Part shown: piece by piece, positions 9,306-17,394 of the stretch
How positions within the stretch are numbered: position 1 is the first letter of the stretch
Layout of the letters: every line of letters starts with the position of its first letter
DNA from: Komagataeibacter melaceti
Lineage (GTDB): Bacteria; Pseudomonadota; Alphaproteobacteria; Acetobacterales; Acetobacteraceae
DNA: 53,871 nucleotides
Direction: 5' to 3'
Assembly (NCBI RefSeq): GCF_003403295.1
Contig: NZ_QUWV01000209.1
Coordinates: 1 to 53,871, forward strand
Program-made: the position numbers and the translations under genes
The notes under the pieces: model-generated
The model's database searches: none
The model's input: the letters and a program-made list of their open reading frames with translations, nothing else
Told to the model about the DNA's origin: nothing

Positions 9306-10331
9306 ATGCCGCTGTTACCCGCCAGCGATCACACCGATGGCATCCGTTTTTTCAATCCGGCCGCCATCCGTCCCGCAAACGCGCCACCTGCGCGCCTGCG
9401 CTGGCAGGCCATCATGAAATGGCAGTTCAGCCGCCCGCGCTCGGACTGGCCGCGCTGGATCGAGAACCCGCCCCCCATGGGCGACCCGTACGCCCCGCCC
9501 GCGCCTGATACGGTGCAGATCACGTTCATCGGCCACAGCACGTTCCTGATCCGCCTGCCCCGGCCTGATGGCACGGTGCTGAGTGTGCTGACCGACCCGG
9601 TTTTCTCGCCGCGCTGCTCGCCGCTGTCATTCATGGGGCCGAAACGGGTGCGCGCACCGGGGCGGGCGCTGGCGGACCTGCCGCCGGTTGATGTCGTGCT
9701 GGTCTCCCATGCCCATTACGACCATATGGACCTGCCCTCGCTACGCGCGCTGGCGCGGCGGGGAGATGACCCGCTGGTGGTCACCCCGCTGCGGAACGCC
9801 CGCTTCATGCGCGCGACGGGCCTGCGCCGCATCATGGAACTGGACTGGTGGCAGGACGTGGGCGTGCCCGGCCTGCGCGTGACCTGCACCCCGGCCCGCC
9901 ACGGGGCCGCCCGCACGCCCTTTGACCGCAATAAGAGCCTGTGGGGTGGGTTCATGCTGCGCGACGGGGCGGGCCATCAGCTTTTCTTCGCCGGGGATAC
10001 GGCCCATGGCCGCCACTGGTCGCTGATCCACGCGCGCCTGGGCGCGCCGGACATCGCGCTGCTGCCCATCGGGGCATATGCGCCGCGTGCGCTCATGGCC
10101 GGGGTGCACACCACACCGGAGGAAGCGCTGTCCGGCCTGCACGAACTGGGGGCAGAGCAGGGAATCGGCATGCATTTCGGCACCTTCCGCCTGACGGATG
10201 AACCGATGGACGAGCCCGTCCAGCGCCTGCGCGCCGCCATGCGCGCGGCAGGCCCCACGGCGCGGGGCATGGACGTGCTGGCGCATGGGGAATGTCGCAA
10301 CATGGCATGGCGGCCACCTCCCGCCACATGA
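9306..10331 (+). CDS. MBL-fold metal-dependent hydrolase (NAPE-PLD/UlaG-like)
   Basis: A 341-residue metallo-beta-lactamase-fold protein. The metal-binding motif HAHYDH is at residues 135-140, a further ligand Asp is in FFAGDTAHG, and later conserved segments are LLPIGAYAPR and MHFGTFRLTDEP. The arrangement matches the bacterial branch related to N-acyl-phosphatidylethanolamine phospholipase D and RomA. There is no signal peptide, so it is probably cytosolic or membrane-associated. The substrate is unknown. GGGAGG lies 6 nt before the chosen ATG; a longer frame to 9057 has no support. An ankyrin gene starts 95 nt downstream on the same strand. Confidence 0.85.
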   Translation: MPLLPASDHTDGIRFFNPAAIRPANAPPARLRWQAIMKWQFSRPRSDWPRWIENPPPMGDPYAPPAPDTVQITFIGHSTFLIRLPRPDGTVLSVLTDPVFSPRCSPLSFMGPKRVRAPGRALADLPPVDVVLVSHAHYDHMDLPSLRALARRGDDPLVVTPLRNARFMRATGLRRIMELDWWQDVGVPGLRVTCTPARHGAARTPFDRNKSLWGGFMLRDGAGHQLFFAGDTAHGRHWSLIHARLGAPDIALLPIGAYAPRALMAGVHTTPEEALSGLHELGAEQGIGMHFGTFRLTDEPMDEPVQRLRAAMRAAGPTARGMDVLAHGECRNMAWRPPPAT

Positions 10332-10426
10332 TTGCCCGATGTTCTTTTCAGCCAAACCATCCTATGATGCGCCACGCCCGCAGGGGCAGCCCCCATCTTG
10401 CACAACCCGACCAGTCAGGCAGGCAC

Positions 10427-10975
10427 ATGACCGATACAATCGCCAGCGGCGACCAGGCCGCAGCCCCCGAATCCTTCAGCAATGCGGAAATCGAGGCCCT
10501 GTTCCTGTCCGCCGCGCGCGATGGGCAGACCGACCTTGTGACCGAATTCGTGAATGCGGGCCTCAACCCGGACATACGCAATGACAAGGGCCACACCGCG
10601 CTGATTCTCGCGGCCTATAACGGCCATGCCGAGACGGTGCGCGCCCTGCTGGCTGGCGGGGCGAAGCCGGACCTGCGTGATGACAAGGGATCAACCGCGC
10701 TGGCCGGTGTCGCCTTCAAGGGGGATCTGGCATGCGCGCGCATCCTGCTCGAACATGGCGCGGGCATTGACGTGCCCAACAATATCGGCCGCACGCCGCT
10801 GATTTTCGCGGCAATGTTCAACCGCGACTCCATGGTCACCTTCCTGCTTGAACACGGCGCCGATCCCGACCTGCGTGACGGGGAGGGTATCAGTGCCCGC
10901 AGCTTCGCCACGCGCCAGGGCAACACGGCCCTGCTGGCCGCCATGGACCGCCTGAAAGCCCCCGTGCGGGGCTGA
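10427..10975 (+). CDS. Ankyrin-repeat protein
   Basis: A 182-residue protein made of about four ankyrin repeats, seen in segments such as [47 protein letters not shown] and a degenerate last repeat. There is no signal peptide or membrane segment, so it is probably a cytosolic protein-binding module. The start at 10427 is the first ATG after the MBL stop that leaves a reasonable N-terminus; GGCAGG just upstream is a weak Shine-Dalgarno site. The partner is unknown. It lies between the MBL hydrolase and hisC, all on the plus strand. Confidence 0.88.
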   Translation: MTDTIASGDQAAAPESFSNAEIEALFLSAARDGQTDLVTEFVNAGLNPDIRNDKGHTALILAAYNGHAETVRALLAGGAKPDLRDDKGSTALAGVAFKGDLACARILLEHGAGIDVPNNIGRTPLIFAAMFNRDSMVTFLLEHGADPDLRDGEGISARSFATRQGNTALLAAMDRLKAPVRG

Positions 10976-11078
10976 ACGCCCGCCCTTCCCCATCGCGCCA
11001 CCCGACACCATGCGCCGCCCGCGCCATGCCGCGCGGCGCGCCTTCGTTCATACCCTGACCAAGCTGGAATTCCCCCTG

Positions 11079-12149
11079 ATGAGCCGTTTCTGGAGTCCTG
11101 TCGTTCACACCCTGACCCCGTATGTGCCGGGGGAACAGCCCAGACTGGCCAACCTGATCAAGCTCAATACCAATGAGTGCCCGTACGGCCCCTCACCCAA
11201 AGCGCTCGAGGCCATCCGGGCCGCAACCGACGATACGCTGCGCCTCTACCCCGACCCCACGGCCCACGCGCTGTGCGCCGCCATCGCGCGCGCGCATGAC
11301 GTGCCGGCCGACCATGTGTTCGTGGGCAATGGCTCGGATGAGGTGCTGGCCCATGCGTTCCAGGGGCTGCTCAACCATGATGACCCGCTGCTGTTCCCTG
11401 ACATCAGCTACAGCTTCTACCCCGTCTATTGCGGGCTGTATGGCATCCGGCATGAGACCGTGCCGCTGGATGAGGGCATGCACATCGACATTGCCGATTA
11501 CCGCAGGCCGTGCGGCGGCATCATCATCCCCAACCCCAACGCACCGACCGGCATGGCGCTGCCGCTGGACGACATACGCACCCTGCTGACCGACCACCCC
11601 GATGCGGTGGTGGTGATTGACGAAGCCTATGTCGATTTCGGGGCCGAGACGGCCATTGCCCTGGTTGCCCGGCACCCCAACCTGCTGGTGGTGCGCACGC
11701 TGTCCAAATCCAGCGCGCTGGCGGGGCTGCGGGTGGGTTACGCCATTGGCCAGCCCGACCTGATTGCGGCGCTGACGCGGGTAAAGGACAGCTTCAATTC
11801 CTATCCACTGGACCGGCTGGCGCAGGCCGGGGCCATTGCCGCGATCGAGGATCGGGAATGGCTTGCCAAAACCCGTGAGAAGATCATAAGCTCCCGGAAC
11901 AGGCTGACAGACAGCCTGGGGAAGATGGGGTTCGTGGTTCTGCCGTCACAGGCGAATTTCGTATTTGCCCGGCATCCGGACCGTGATGGCGCATATCTGG
12001 CATCCGCCCTGCGGGAGCGGGCGATCATCGTGCGCCATTTCCGGACCCCGCGCATCGCGCAATGGCTACGCATCACCATTGGCACGGACGCCGAATGTCA
12101 GGCCCTGATAACGGGGCTGGCCGAAGTGCTTGCGCAGAACAGGGGCTGA
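11079..12149 (+). CDS. hisC: Histidinol-phosphate aminotransferase
   Basis: PLP-dependent class I/II aminotransferase of histidine biosynthesis, converting imidazole-acetol phosphate to histidinol phosphate. The frame from 11079 gives 356 residues, normal for HisC. Diagnostic segments are [14 protein letters not shown] near the N-terminus, [29 protein letters not shown], the PLP-Lys motif [16 protein letters not shown] and the C-terminal QWLRITIGT. An in-frame ATG at 11010 would add 23 residues with no conserved content. No strong Shine-Dalgarno site precedes either start. Other aromatic aminotransferases are close relatives, so side activity is possible. It stands apart from other his genes here. 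Confidence 0.92.
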   Translation: MSRFWSPVVHTLTPYVPGEQPRLANLIKLNTNECPYGPSPKALEAIRAATDDTLRLYPDPTAHALCAAIARAHDVPADHVFVGNGSDEVLAHAFQGLLNHDDPLLFPDISYSFYPVYCGLYGIRHETVPLDEGMHIDIADYRRPCGGIIIPNPNAPTGMALPLDDIRTLLTDHPDAVVVIDEAYVDFGAETAIALVARHPNLLVVRTLSKSSALAGLRVGYAIGQPDLIAALTRVKDSFNSYPLDRLAQAGAIAAIEDREWLAKTREKIISSRNRLTDSLGKMGFVVLPSQANFVFARHPDRDGAYLASALRERAIIVRHFRTPRIAQWLRITIGTDAECQALITGLAEVLAQNRG

Positions 12150-12292
12150 CCAGCCCCCGGTTCACCACATACCGCGCCCGTCCACCCCGCCCTGACCGGC
12201 GGGCAGGGGCGCATTACGTGCCGCGCGTCTTTCCAACCACATGGTTAATTGGCAACTCATTTCCTGGACCCGAGGTCCACAGGATACCTATC

Positions 12293-12574
12293 ATGCGCGC
12301 ATTCCACGGACAGATGTCCGACAACCAGCCGATCCGTCGCTCGCTGCCTGAAAAGCAGAAACAGCTACGCGACCTGCGTGAAACGCTGGCGACGATGAAA
12401 TCGCACACATCCCCTGCCCTGCGCGAAAGCGTGCAGAAACGCATCCGCCAGCTTGAAAGCGAAATCAGCGCCGCGCCGGCCCTGAAAACCGATGCGAAAC
12501 GCCGCGCGCCTTCGGGCAGCACCGGCACCGGGCCGCAGCGCTCCCCGCGCAGGCGACCCGAACGCGGGATCTGA
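12293..12574 (+). CDS. Small basic hypothetical protein, coiled-coil-like
   Basis: A 93-residue protein I do not recognise. The middle (about residues 15-60) is a charged helix with heptad-like spacing, for example KQKQLRDLRETLATM and VQKRIRQLESEIS. The C-terminus is rich in Arg, Ser and Pro. AGGA lies 9 nt before the ATG at 12293; an ATG at 12314 is an alternative. A strong intrinsic terminator follows 10 nt after the stop, which supports a real independent transcript. It may bind nucleic acid given its charge, but that is inference. Confidence 0.7.
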   Translation: MRAFHGQMSDNQPIRRSLPEKQKQLRDLRETLATMKSHTSPALRESVQKRIRQLESEISAAPALKTDAKRRAPSGSTGTGPQRSPRRRPERGI

Positions 12575-12583
12575 ACACAACAG

Positions 12584-12617
12584 AAAGCCGGGTGCTGGTT
12601 CAGCCCCGGCTTTTTTT
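12584..12617 (+). terminator. Intrinsic terminator of the small basic gene
   Basis: A 9-bp stem (AAAGCCGGG / CCCGGCTTT), a 12-nt loop and a run of seven T on the plus strand. Confidence 0.9.
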
Positions 12618-12638
12618 GTGCCCGCATTTTCTCAGCAT

Positions 12639-12671
12639 AAAAAAAGGGGCCTGCCGGAAATGGCAGGCCCC
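12639..12671 (-). terminator. Intrinsic terminator of the MFS gene
   Basis: A 10-bp perfect stem (GGGGCCTGCC / GGCAGGCCCC) with a 6-nt loop. On the minus strand it is followed by seven T. It lies 30 nt past the MFS stop and faces the plus-strand terminator next to it. Confidence 0.92.
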
Positions 12672-12701
12672 AAAGTCAGTCAGGCTGGAAGAACGAACCG
12701 A

Positions 12702-14015
12702 TCAGTGACCGGTCAGTTCCTCGGCAATGTCGCCACGCATCGCGGCTTCATCCAGATGGCGGCGCGCCTCGGGTGAGATGGTCAGGACCATCGTCATCGC
12801 GGCGGAAGCCACATACAGGCCACAGAAGATCCAGATGATCCCCTCAATCCCGTGCCAGGATTCGAACCACGTCACGATGGCCGGGCCAACCCAGGTGCTC
12901 GCACCGGCACCCAGCCCAAGGGCGGACAGTGCGGCGGCCTTTTCCTTGGGGCAGATCTGCGGCACGAGACCCGACAGCGGCACGAAGGCGGCGATCGTCG
13001 CGCCATACAGCACGCCCATGATGGCGGCGATGGTGAAGTTGCCGGGGAACATCTGCGGCACATAATAGAACAGCGGCACGGTAATGGCGGCGCCGATGCC
13101 ACCACCAATCGCCACGACCGCACGGTGGCCAAGGCGGTCCGCCGTCATGCCGGACATGAGGTTGACCAGGATGTTCGACAGGAAGATCAGCGACAGGAGC
13201 TGAAGCCACTGCGACAGCGAAAACCCGATCTGCTTGGTGAAGAACGCCGGCATGATCACCAGGAACGCATATTCCGACGACGTGTTGATGGTGCGCACCA
13301 GCATGGCGATGAACGTCTTGGGTTCGCGCCACAGGATGCTGATGGAGCTGAAGAAGATCGTGCCGACAGGCGTGCCCGGGGTGGCCAGGCGCTTCATGCC
13401 GGTCGGTTCATTCGTCATCATCAGGGCAAGCAGGCCACCGAACATGACCAGCGCCAGCGAGGACCAGAACGTCGCCATCTCACCGATCAGCGGAATGGTG
13501 AAGCTGGCGAACAGCGAACCCAGCGTGGGCAGCCCGCCCGAGAAGGCGAACCAGAACCACCCGGCGGCCGAGCCAAGCTGGCGCGGCGGGGTCGCTGCCG
13601 CGATCCAGACCAGAAAGCCGTAGGTGAACAGCGGGTAGCCAAAACCACGCATGGTGTAGGCGGCCAGCATGATCGGGTAGCTGTTCACCGCCACGCCGAA
13701 GGTCAGGAACGCCACCTCGAATACCGCCCAGATGCCAAGCCCGATCCACATGACCCGCTTGGGGCCCCACAGGTCGGACAGCGGCCCCGATGCCCATGAG
13801 GACAGGGAGACGGTTACGCCATAAATGGTGAACAGAAGCGCGGTGTCACGCGATGAGATACCATGCCCCTCAAGATAGGGGGCCAGATAGCCAGCCTCGA
13901 CCCCGTCACCGATCATGAAGAACAGCAGGCCGACAAAACCCCAGAACAGGGGGGCGGGAATGCCAAGCCGGTCGGCGAAGGACGGGGATTCGGACAGATT
14001 GTCTGTCTGTTTCAA
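12702..14015 (-). CDS. MFS transporter, RbtT/DalT-like (polyol permease type)
   Basis: A 12-helix major facilitator protein of 437 residues from a TTG start. The first helix region, LFWGFVGLLFFMIGDGVEAG, and the following SGPLSDLWGPKRVMWIG (MFS motif A) resemble ribitol/D-arabitol permeases of the RbtT/DalT group as I remember them. I chose TTG at 14015 because GAGGAG lies 9 nt upstream and it gives a normal N-terminus. An ATG at 14072 adds 19 residues but lacks a good ribosome site. A role in sugar-alcohol uptake fits acetic acid bacteria but is inference. A mannitol dehydrogenase gene lies about 6 kb away. It has its own terminator and a long regulatory region upstream. Confidence 0.85.
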   Translation of the reverse strand: MKQTDNLSESPSFADRLGIPAPLFWGFVGLLFFMIGDGVEAGYLAPYLEGHGISSRDTALLFTIYGVTVSLSSWASGPLSDLWGPKRVMWIGLGIWAVFEVAFLTFGVAVNSYPIMLAAYTMRGFGYPLFTYGFLVWIAAATPPRQLGSAAGWFWFAFSGGLPTLGSLFASFTIPLIGEMATFWSSLALVMFGGLLALMMTNEPTGMKRLATPGTPVGTIFFSSISILWREPKTFIAMLVRTINTSSEYAFLVIMPAFFTKQIGFSLSQWLQLLSLIFLSNILVNLMSGMTADRLGHRAVVAIGGGIGAAITVPLFYYVPQMFPGNFTIAAIMGVLYGATIAAFVPLSGLVPQICPKEKAAALSALGLGAGASTWVGPAIVTWFESWHGIEGIIWIFCGLYVASAAMTMVLTISPEARRHLDEAAMRGDIAEELTGH

Positions 14016-14336
14016 GGGGAGATTCTCCTCTTTCACAGGCAGCCGACACGAAAATGAGTGGCTCCGCCTCATTGCGGAGCGTCGATGCAGGCTGCGTCCG
14101 CCTGATCCGGCAAGCCGGAAACACCAGTGCGGAACCTCAGTTTCACAGGTTCGGGCGTGCAGTCACCCGCACCGGCTACAGCACGGGGCCGGATGCCGAA
14201 TATCCGCCAGACCCCCCAGCGCAACATGCTGGCAGACCTGTTTTTCCCATGCGTGCCACCGGCAGAAGTCGTCAATCCAGCAGGAAAACGTGCCATAAGG
14301 CACGCATTGCAAAACAACCTTATGAAAAAACACAAA

Positions 14337-14361
14337 ATCGTACCGAAAAAACAGGCACGAT
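14337..14361. promoter_or_regulatory. Dyad ATCGT-N15-ACGAT (possible operator 1)
   Basis: Arms ATCGT and ACGAT are separated by 15 nt. The left arm sits in the 10-mer ACAAAATCGT, which recurs at 14406-14415, 74 nt away, at the second dyad. The recurrence suggests a pair of regulator-binding sites upstream of the polyol transporter. Confidence 0.35.
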
Positions 14362-14408
14362 CATGTGATCTCTCATGCTGGAAAGACCAAAAACAAACCA
14401 GATATACA

Positions 14409-14433
14409 AAATCGTTGCGTTTCCGAACGATTT
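14409..14433. promoter_or_regulatory. Dyad AAATCGTT-N9-AACGATTT (possible operator 2)
   Basis: A perfect 8-bp inverted repeat with a 9-nt centre. It shares its left arm sequence with the dyad 74 nt away. Its form is that of a dimeric regulator site; the protein is unknown. Confidence 0.45.
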
Positions 14434-14513
14434 CACAGTGTTGCGATAGTTTCCAACCTCCGCAAAAACACAAAAAATATATTCAGTGGGTCCAATCTAT
14501 ACTCAAAAATCCC

Positions 14514-14535
14514 CGAGAATGTAAGAGAATTCTCG
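14514..14535 (+). other. Hairpin CGAGAAT / ATTCTCG
   Basis: A 7-bp inverted repeat with an 8-nt loop, followed on the plus strand by AATTTTTG. It resembles a weak terminator or a leader attenuator upstream of the secreted-protein gene. Confidence 0.35.
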
Positions 14536-14727
14536 AATTTTTGCCACGATTCGACTTTTCTCCTTATTATATCAACATATTCCAGACCGCGTTTTCTGGG
14601 GTGCGTGGCGCGGGCGGCGATCCGCCTTCCACAACCGGCGGGTTCCTGCCATAGTCGCGGCACGCTCCCGCCCCATGCGGGGGCCATGCGCTCCAATACC
14701 GGGATATGGACAAACGGAACGGTCACG

Positions 14728-15180
14728 GTGAACATCAAGCTGCCTACCCACCTTGCCGCAGTGTCGGCCGCGTTGCTGTTCTGCGCCCCGCTGGCCTGTG
14801 CCCCCGCCCATGGGCAGAGCCTGTCCGTGCAGAAAGTGCAGCGCGCGCTGGCGGTCCTGCGCCTCAAGCCCAACCTGGCCAGCCAGGCCTGCCTCGACAA
14901 ACTCGAGGACCTGCACAAGATGGAGAAATTCATCGATGAGGCCGGGGAGAACGCGCATAACCCCAACCTGTCGCTGGCGCACGATGTCATGACATCGGAT
15001 TACGAGGACGCAACCGAATCCTGCGTGCCCGACGCCGCAAAGGTGTGCGAGGCCCCCGGCAGCCTCGCCAGCCCCAACCAGCAGAAACTGTGCGACGCGC
15101 TGGATGCGGTCATGTCGGTTGATGGCGATGATGAAGGCGAGGAAGCGATTTCCGCCCCGCAGGGCACGTCGAGCGACTGA
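14728..15180 (+). CDS. Secreted hypothetical protein with four cysteines
   Basis: I do not recognise this 150-residue protein. From the GTG at 14728 it begins with a short basic stretch and a hydrophobic helix (HLAAVSAALLFCAPLACAPA), followed by a likely cleavage site near AHG-QS. The mature part is mostly helical, has four Cys that could form two disulfides in the periplasm, and ends in an acidic tail (DGDDEGEE). GGAA lies about 9 nt before this GTG. An ATG at 14686 adds 14 residues that would spoil the signal-peptide N-terminus. It converges with opgH 24 nt downstream. Confidence 0.7.
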   Translation: MNIKLPTHLAAVSAALLFCAPLACAPAHGQSLSVQKVQRALAVLRLKPNLASQACLDKLEDLHKMEKFIDEAGENAHNPNLSLAHDVMTSDYEDATESCVPDAAKVCEAPGSLASPNQQKLCDALDAVMSVDGDDEGEEAISAPQGTSSD

Positions 15181-15204
15181 CCGGCCGCCCGCGTTTTCAC
15201 ATGT

Positions 15205-17394
15205 TCAGGGCAGCCGGGCCAGAAGCCGCAGCCCTTCCGCATTGCCCAGCACGGCTGATTTTTCCGCGCGGTTGAGTTCGCCTACGGCCGTGGCCAGATC
15301 CGGGGCCTCACGCACCTTCAGCAGGCCGACCAGCAGGGCAGGATTGATCGGGTCCCCCCGGTGGCGGGGCGGCGGCAGCAGGATTTCATGCACCCGGAGC
15401 AGTTCGGCCCGCGCGCGCAGGGCGGCAATGGCTTCGGGCACCGGATGGCCCGCCATCTGCCGCATATAGCTCACGGCTTCCTTCAGCACCGGTGGTGGCG
15501 CCGTTTCCTCGGGGATCAGCAGCAGGTGGGCGCGCCGGAACGCCTGACCGACCGCCGTGCTGCCGGTCAGCGCCGTCAGCGGGATGGCGCAGACCAGCCC
15601 CAGCGTGACCGGCAGCATCCATAAAAACAGCGGGAGCGAGACACTCCACGCGGCAGCGGCCAGGGCAATGCCCATGATGGTATGCACCATGTAAAGCCGC
15701 ACGTTCTGCATGAGCTGCAGGCTGCCCGCGTCACGCCGCTGCGCGTTCCACCCCGAATCCCGCCCCATCAGGATGGAAATGACACCGCTGGTCTGGATCA
15801 GCATGGCGATCGGGGCCATGAGCCCCCCCACCACCGTTTCCACCACGATGGAGGCCGCCGCCGCCATGGCCCCGCCACAGCCCCGCCGCAACGGGCCATC
15901 GAGCAGCAGCACGATATACGCCAGCATCTTGGGGGCCAGCAGCACAAACATGGTGCCCAGAAACATGTATTCCGCCTGAACCGGGTCCACATGCGGCCAG
16001 TGGGGATAGAGCAGCTTGGTATCGCCAAAATATTCCGGCTTGTAGAAGCGGCTCTGCAGCGACACCACGATGCCGACCAGCAGGAAGATCAGCCACAGCG
16101 GCGAAGTGACATAGGAGCCGATACCCATGAGCATGTGCATGCGGCTGACCCAGTGCAGGCCGTTGGCCGGGATCACCTTGGCATGCTGCAGGTTGCCCTG
16201 GCACCACCGCCGGTCACGGATGGCGATGTCCGTCAGCGAGGGGGGGCTTTCCTCATACGATCCACTCAGGGCGGGCACCATATGGATGGCCCAGCCACCG
16301 CGGCGCATGAGTGCGGCCTCCACGAAGTCATGGCTCATGATCGCCCCGCCAAAGGGCTTGCGGCCCGACAGGTGGGGCATGCCCGCCTGCTCGGCAAAGG
16401 CCCGGGTGCGGATGATCGCGTTATGGCCCCAGTAATTCCCTTCCGACCCGTGCCACCACGCAATGCCATGGGCGATCAGCGGGCCATAGACGCGCCCGGC
16501 GAACTGCTGCATGCGCGCGAACAGGGTCGATCCGTTCACAATGACCGGCAGGGACTGGATCAGCCCCACGCCGGGGTTGCGCTCCATGGCCGCTGTCAGG
16601 CGCACGATCACGTCGCCCGCCATGACGCTATCGGCATCAAGCGTGATCATATGCTGGTAGGCCGCGCCATAGGCCCGCACCCACTGGGCGATATTGCCCG
16701 CCTTGCGGTCGGTATTGACCGCACGGCGGCGGTAGAACAGCCGCCCGCCCCATCCGGTCGCGCGGCACAGGGCCATATAGGCGGCTTCCTCCGCCACCCA
16801 TATGTCCGGGTCGGTCGTGTCGGACAGGATGAACACGTCAAACGCGCGTTCCTGCAACGTGGCGGTCAGGCTGTCTATGGTCGCGCGCAGTCCGGCCATG
16901 ACCCGGCCCGGGTCCTCGTTATAGGTTGGCATGAGCAGCGCCGTGCGGCTGGACAGGCGCGGCAGCGGCCCGGTGCGCGTAATGCCCAGCCCCAGCCCGC
17001 CATGCGCCAGCATCGACCCGAACCCCGCGATGGCGGAGGTAAAGGCCAGTGCGATCCACAGGAACAGCACCACAAACAGCACCAGCATGACCATGCCGGC
17101 CACGGAACGCTGCACGGCGTTGAACACCAGGTCCATCTCGTACCCGGCCATTCCGGTCATGACCAGCGCGCCGCCAATCACCAGCAGCCGCCGCAGCGTG
17201 ATCAGCCGCCACTGTGTCGATGGGACCGGGCCGCGCCCGTGCAGGTCCGGCGCATCGGCCAGCGGGTGGACAGGCATGTCCAGCGGCGCGGGCGGCGGCA
17301 GGGCGGACCAGCCCTGCGGCAGCAGGGTGGCCGGATCGCCCACCGGCGGGCCCGACGCCGCCGGGCCGCCTACGGCGTCCATCGATAGACCCAT
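15205..17394 (-). CDS. opgH: Glucans biosynthesis glucosyltransferase H
   Basis: Inner-membrane GT2-family enzyme that polymerises the backbone of osmoregulated periplasmic glucans from UDP-glucose. The product has 729 residues. Two membrane helices (near residues 70-120) precede the cytosolic catalytic domain, which shows SDTTDPDIW, the metal-binding ITLDADSVMAGD and the acceptor motif RDRRWCQGNLQH. Several more helices fill the C-terminal part. The start region overlaps the end of opgG/D by 25 nt (ATG at 17394; another ATG at 17382), so the two are translationally coupled. E. coli OpgH is longer (about 847 residues), the difference being mostly at the ends. Confidence 0.95.
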   Translation of the reverse strand: MGLSMDAVGGPAASGPPVGDPATLLPQGWSALPPPAPLDMPVHPLADAPDLHGRGPVPSTQWRLITLRRLLVIGGALVMTGMAGYEMDLVFNAVQRSVAGMVMLVLFVVLFLWIALAFTSAIAGFGSMLAHGGLGLGITRTGPLPRLSSRTALLMPTYNEDPGRVMAGLRATIDSLTATLQERAFDVFILSDTTDPDIWVAEEAAYMALCRATGWGGRLFYRRRAVNTDRKAGNIAQWVRAYGAAYQHMITLDADSVMAGDVIVRLTAAMERNPGVGLIQSLPVIVNGSTLFARMQQFAGRVYGPLIAHGIAWWHGSEGNYWGHNAIIRTRAFAEQAGMPHLSGRKPFGGAIMSHDFVEAALMRRGGWAIHMVPALSGSYEESPPSLTDIAIRDRRWCQGNLQHAKVIPANGLHWVSRMHMLMGIGSYVTSPLWLIFLLVGIVVSLQSRFYKPEYFGDTKLLYPHWPHVDPVQAEYMFLGTMFVLLAPKMLAYIVLLLDGPLRRGCGGAMAAAASIVVETVVGGLMAPIAMLIQTSGVISILMGRDSGWNAQRRDAGSLQLMQNVRLYMVHTIMGIALAAAAWSVSLPLFLWMLPVTLGLVCAIPLTALTGSTAVGQAFRRAHLLLIPEETAPPPVLKEAVSYMRQMAGHPVPEAIAALRARAELLRVHEILLPPPRHRGDPINPALLVGLLKVREAPDLATAVGELNRAEKSAVLGNAEGLRLLARLP

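Larger units (their letters stand above)
14016..14727. promoter_or_regulatory. Long AT-rich intergenic region with dyads
   Basis: A 712-nt divergent region between the MFS gene (minus) and the secreted-protein gene (plus). Roughly 14270-14600 is clearly richer in A and T than anything else in the window. It holds several inverted repeats: CGTGCC-ataa-GGCACG at 14289-14304, two related dyads at 14337-14361 and 14409-14433, and a hairpin at 14514-14535. A possible -10 box, TATACT, lies at 14498-14503 on the plus strand, without a good -35. I see no convincing gene. Confidence 0.6.

Noticed and set aside
14127-14654. Short plus- and minus-strand frames in the AT-rich intergenic region
   Set aside because: No ribosome site, no family similarity, and the region has dyads and low GC fitting regulation.
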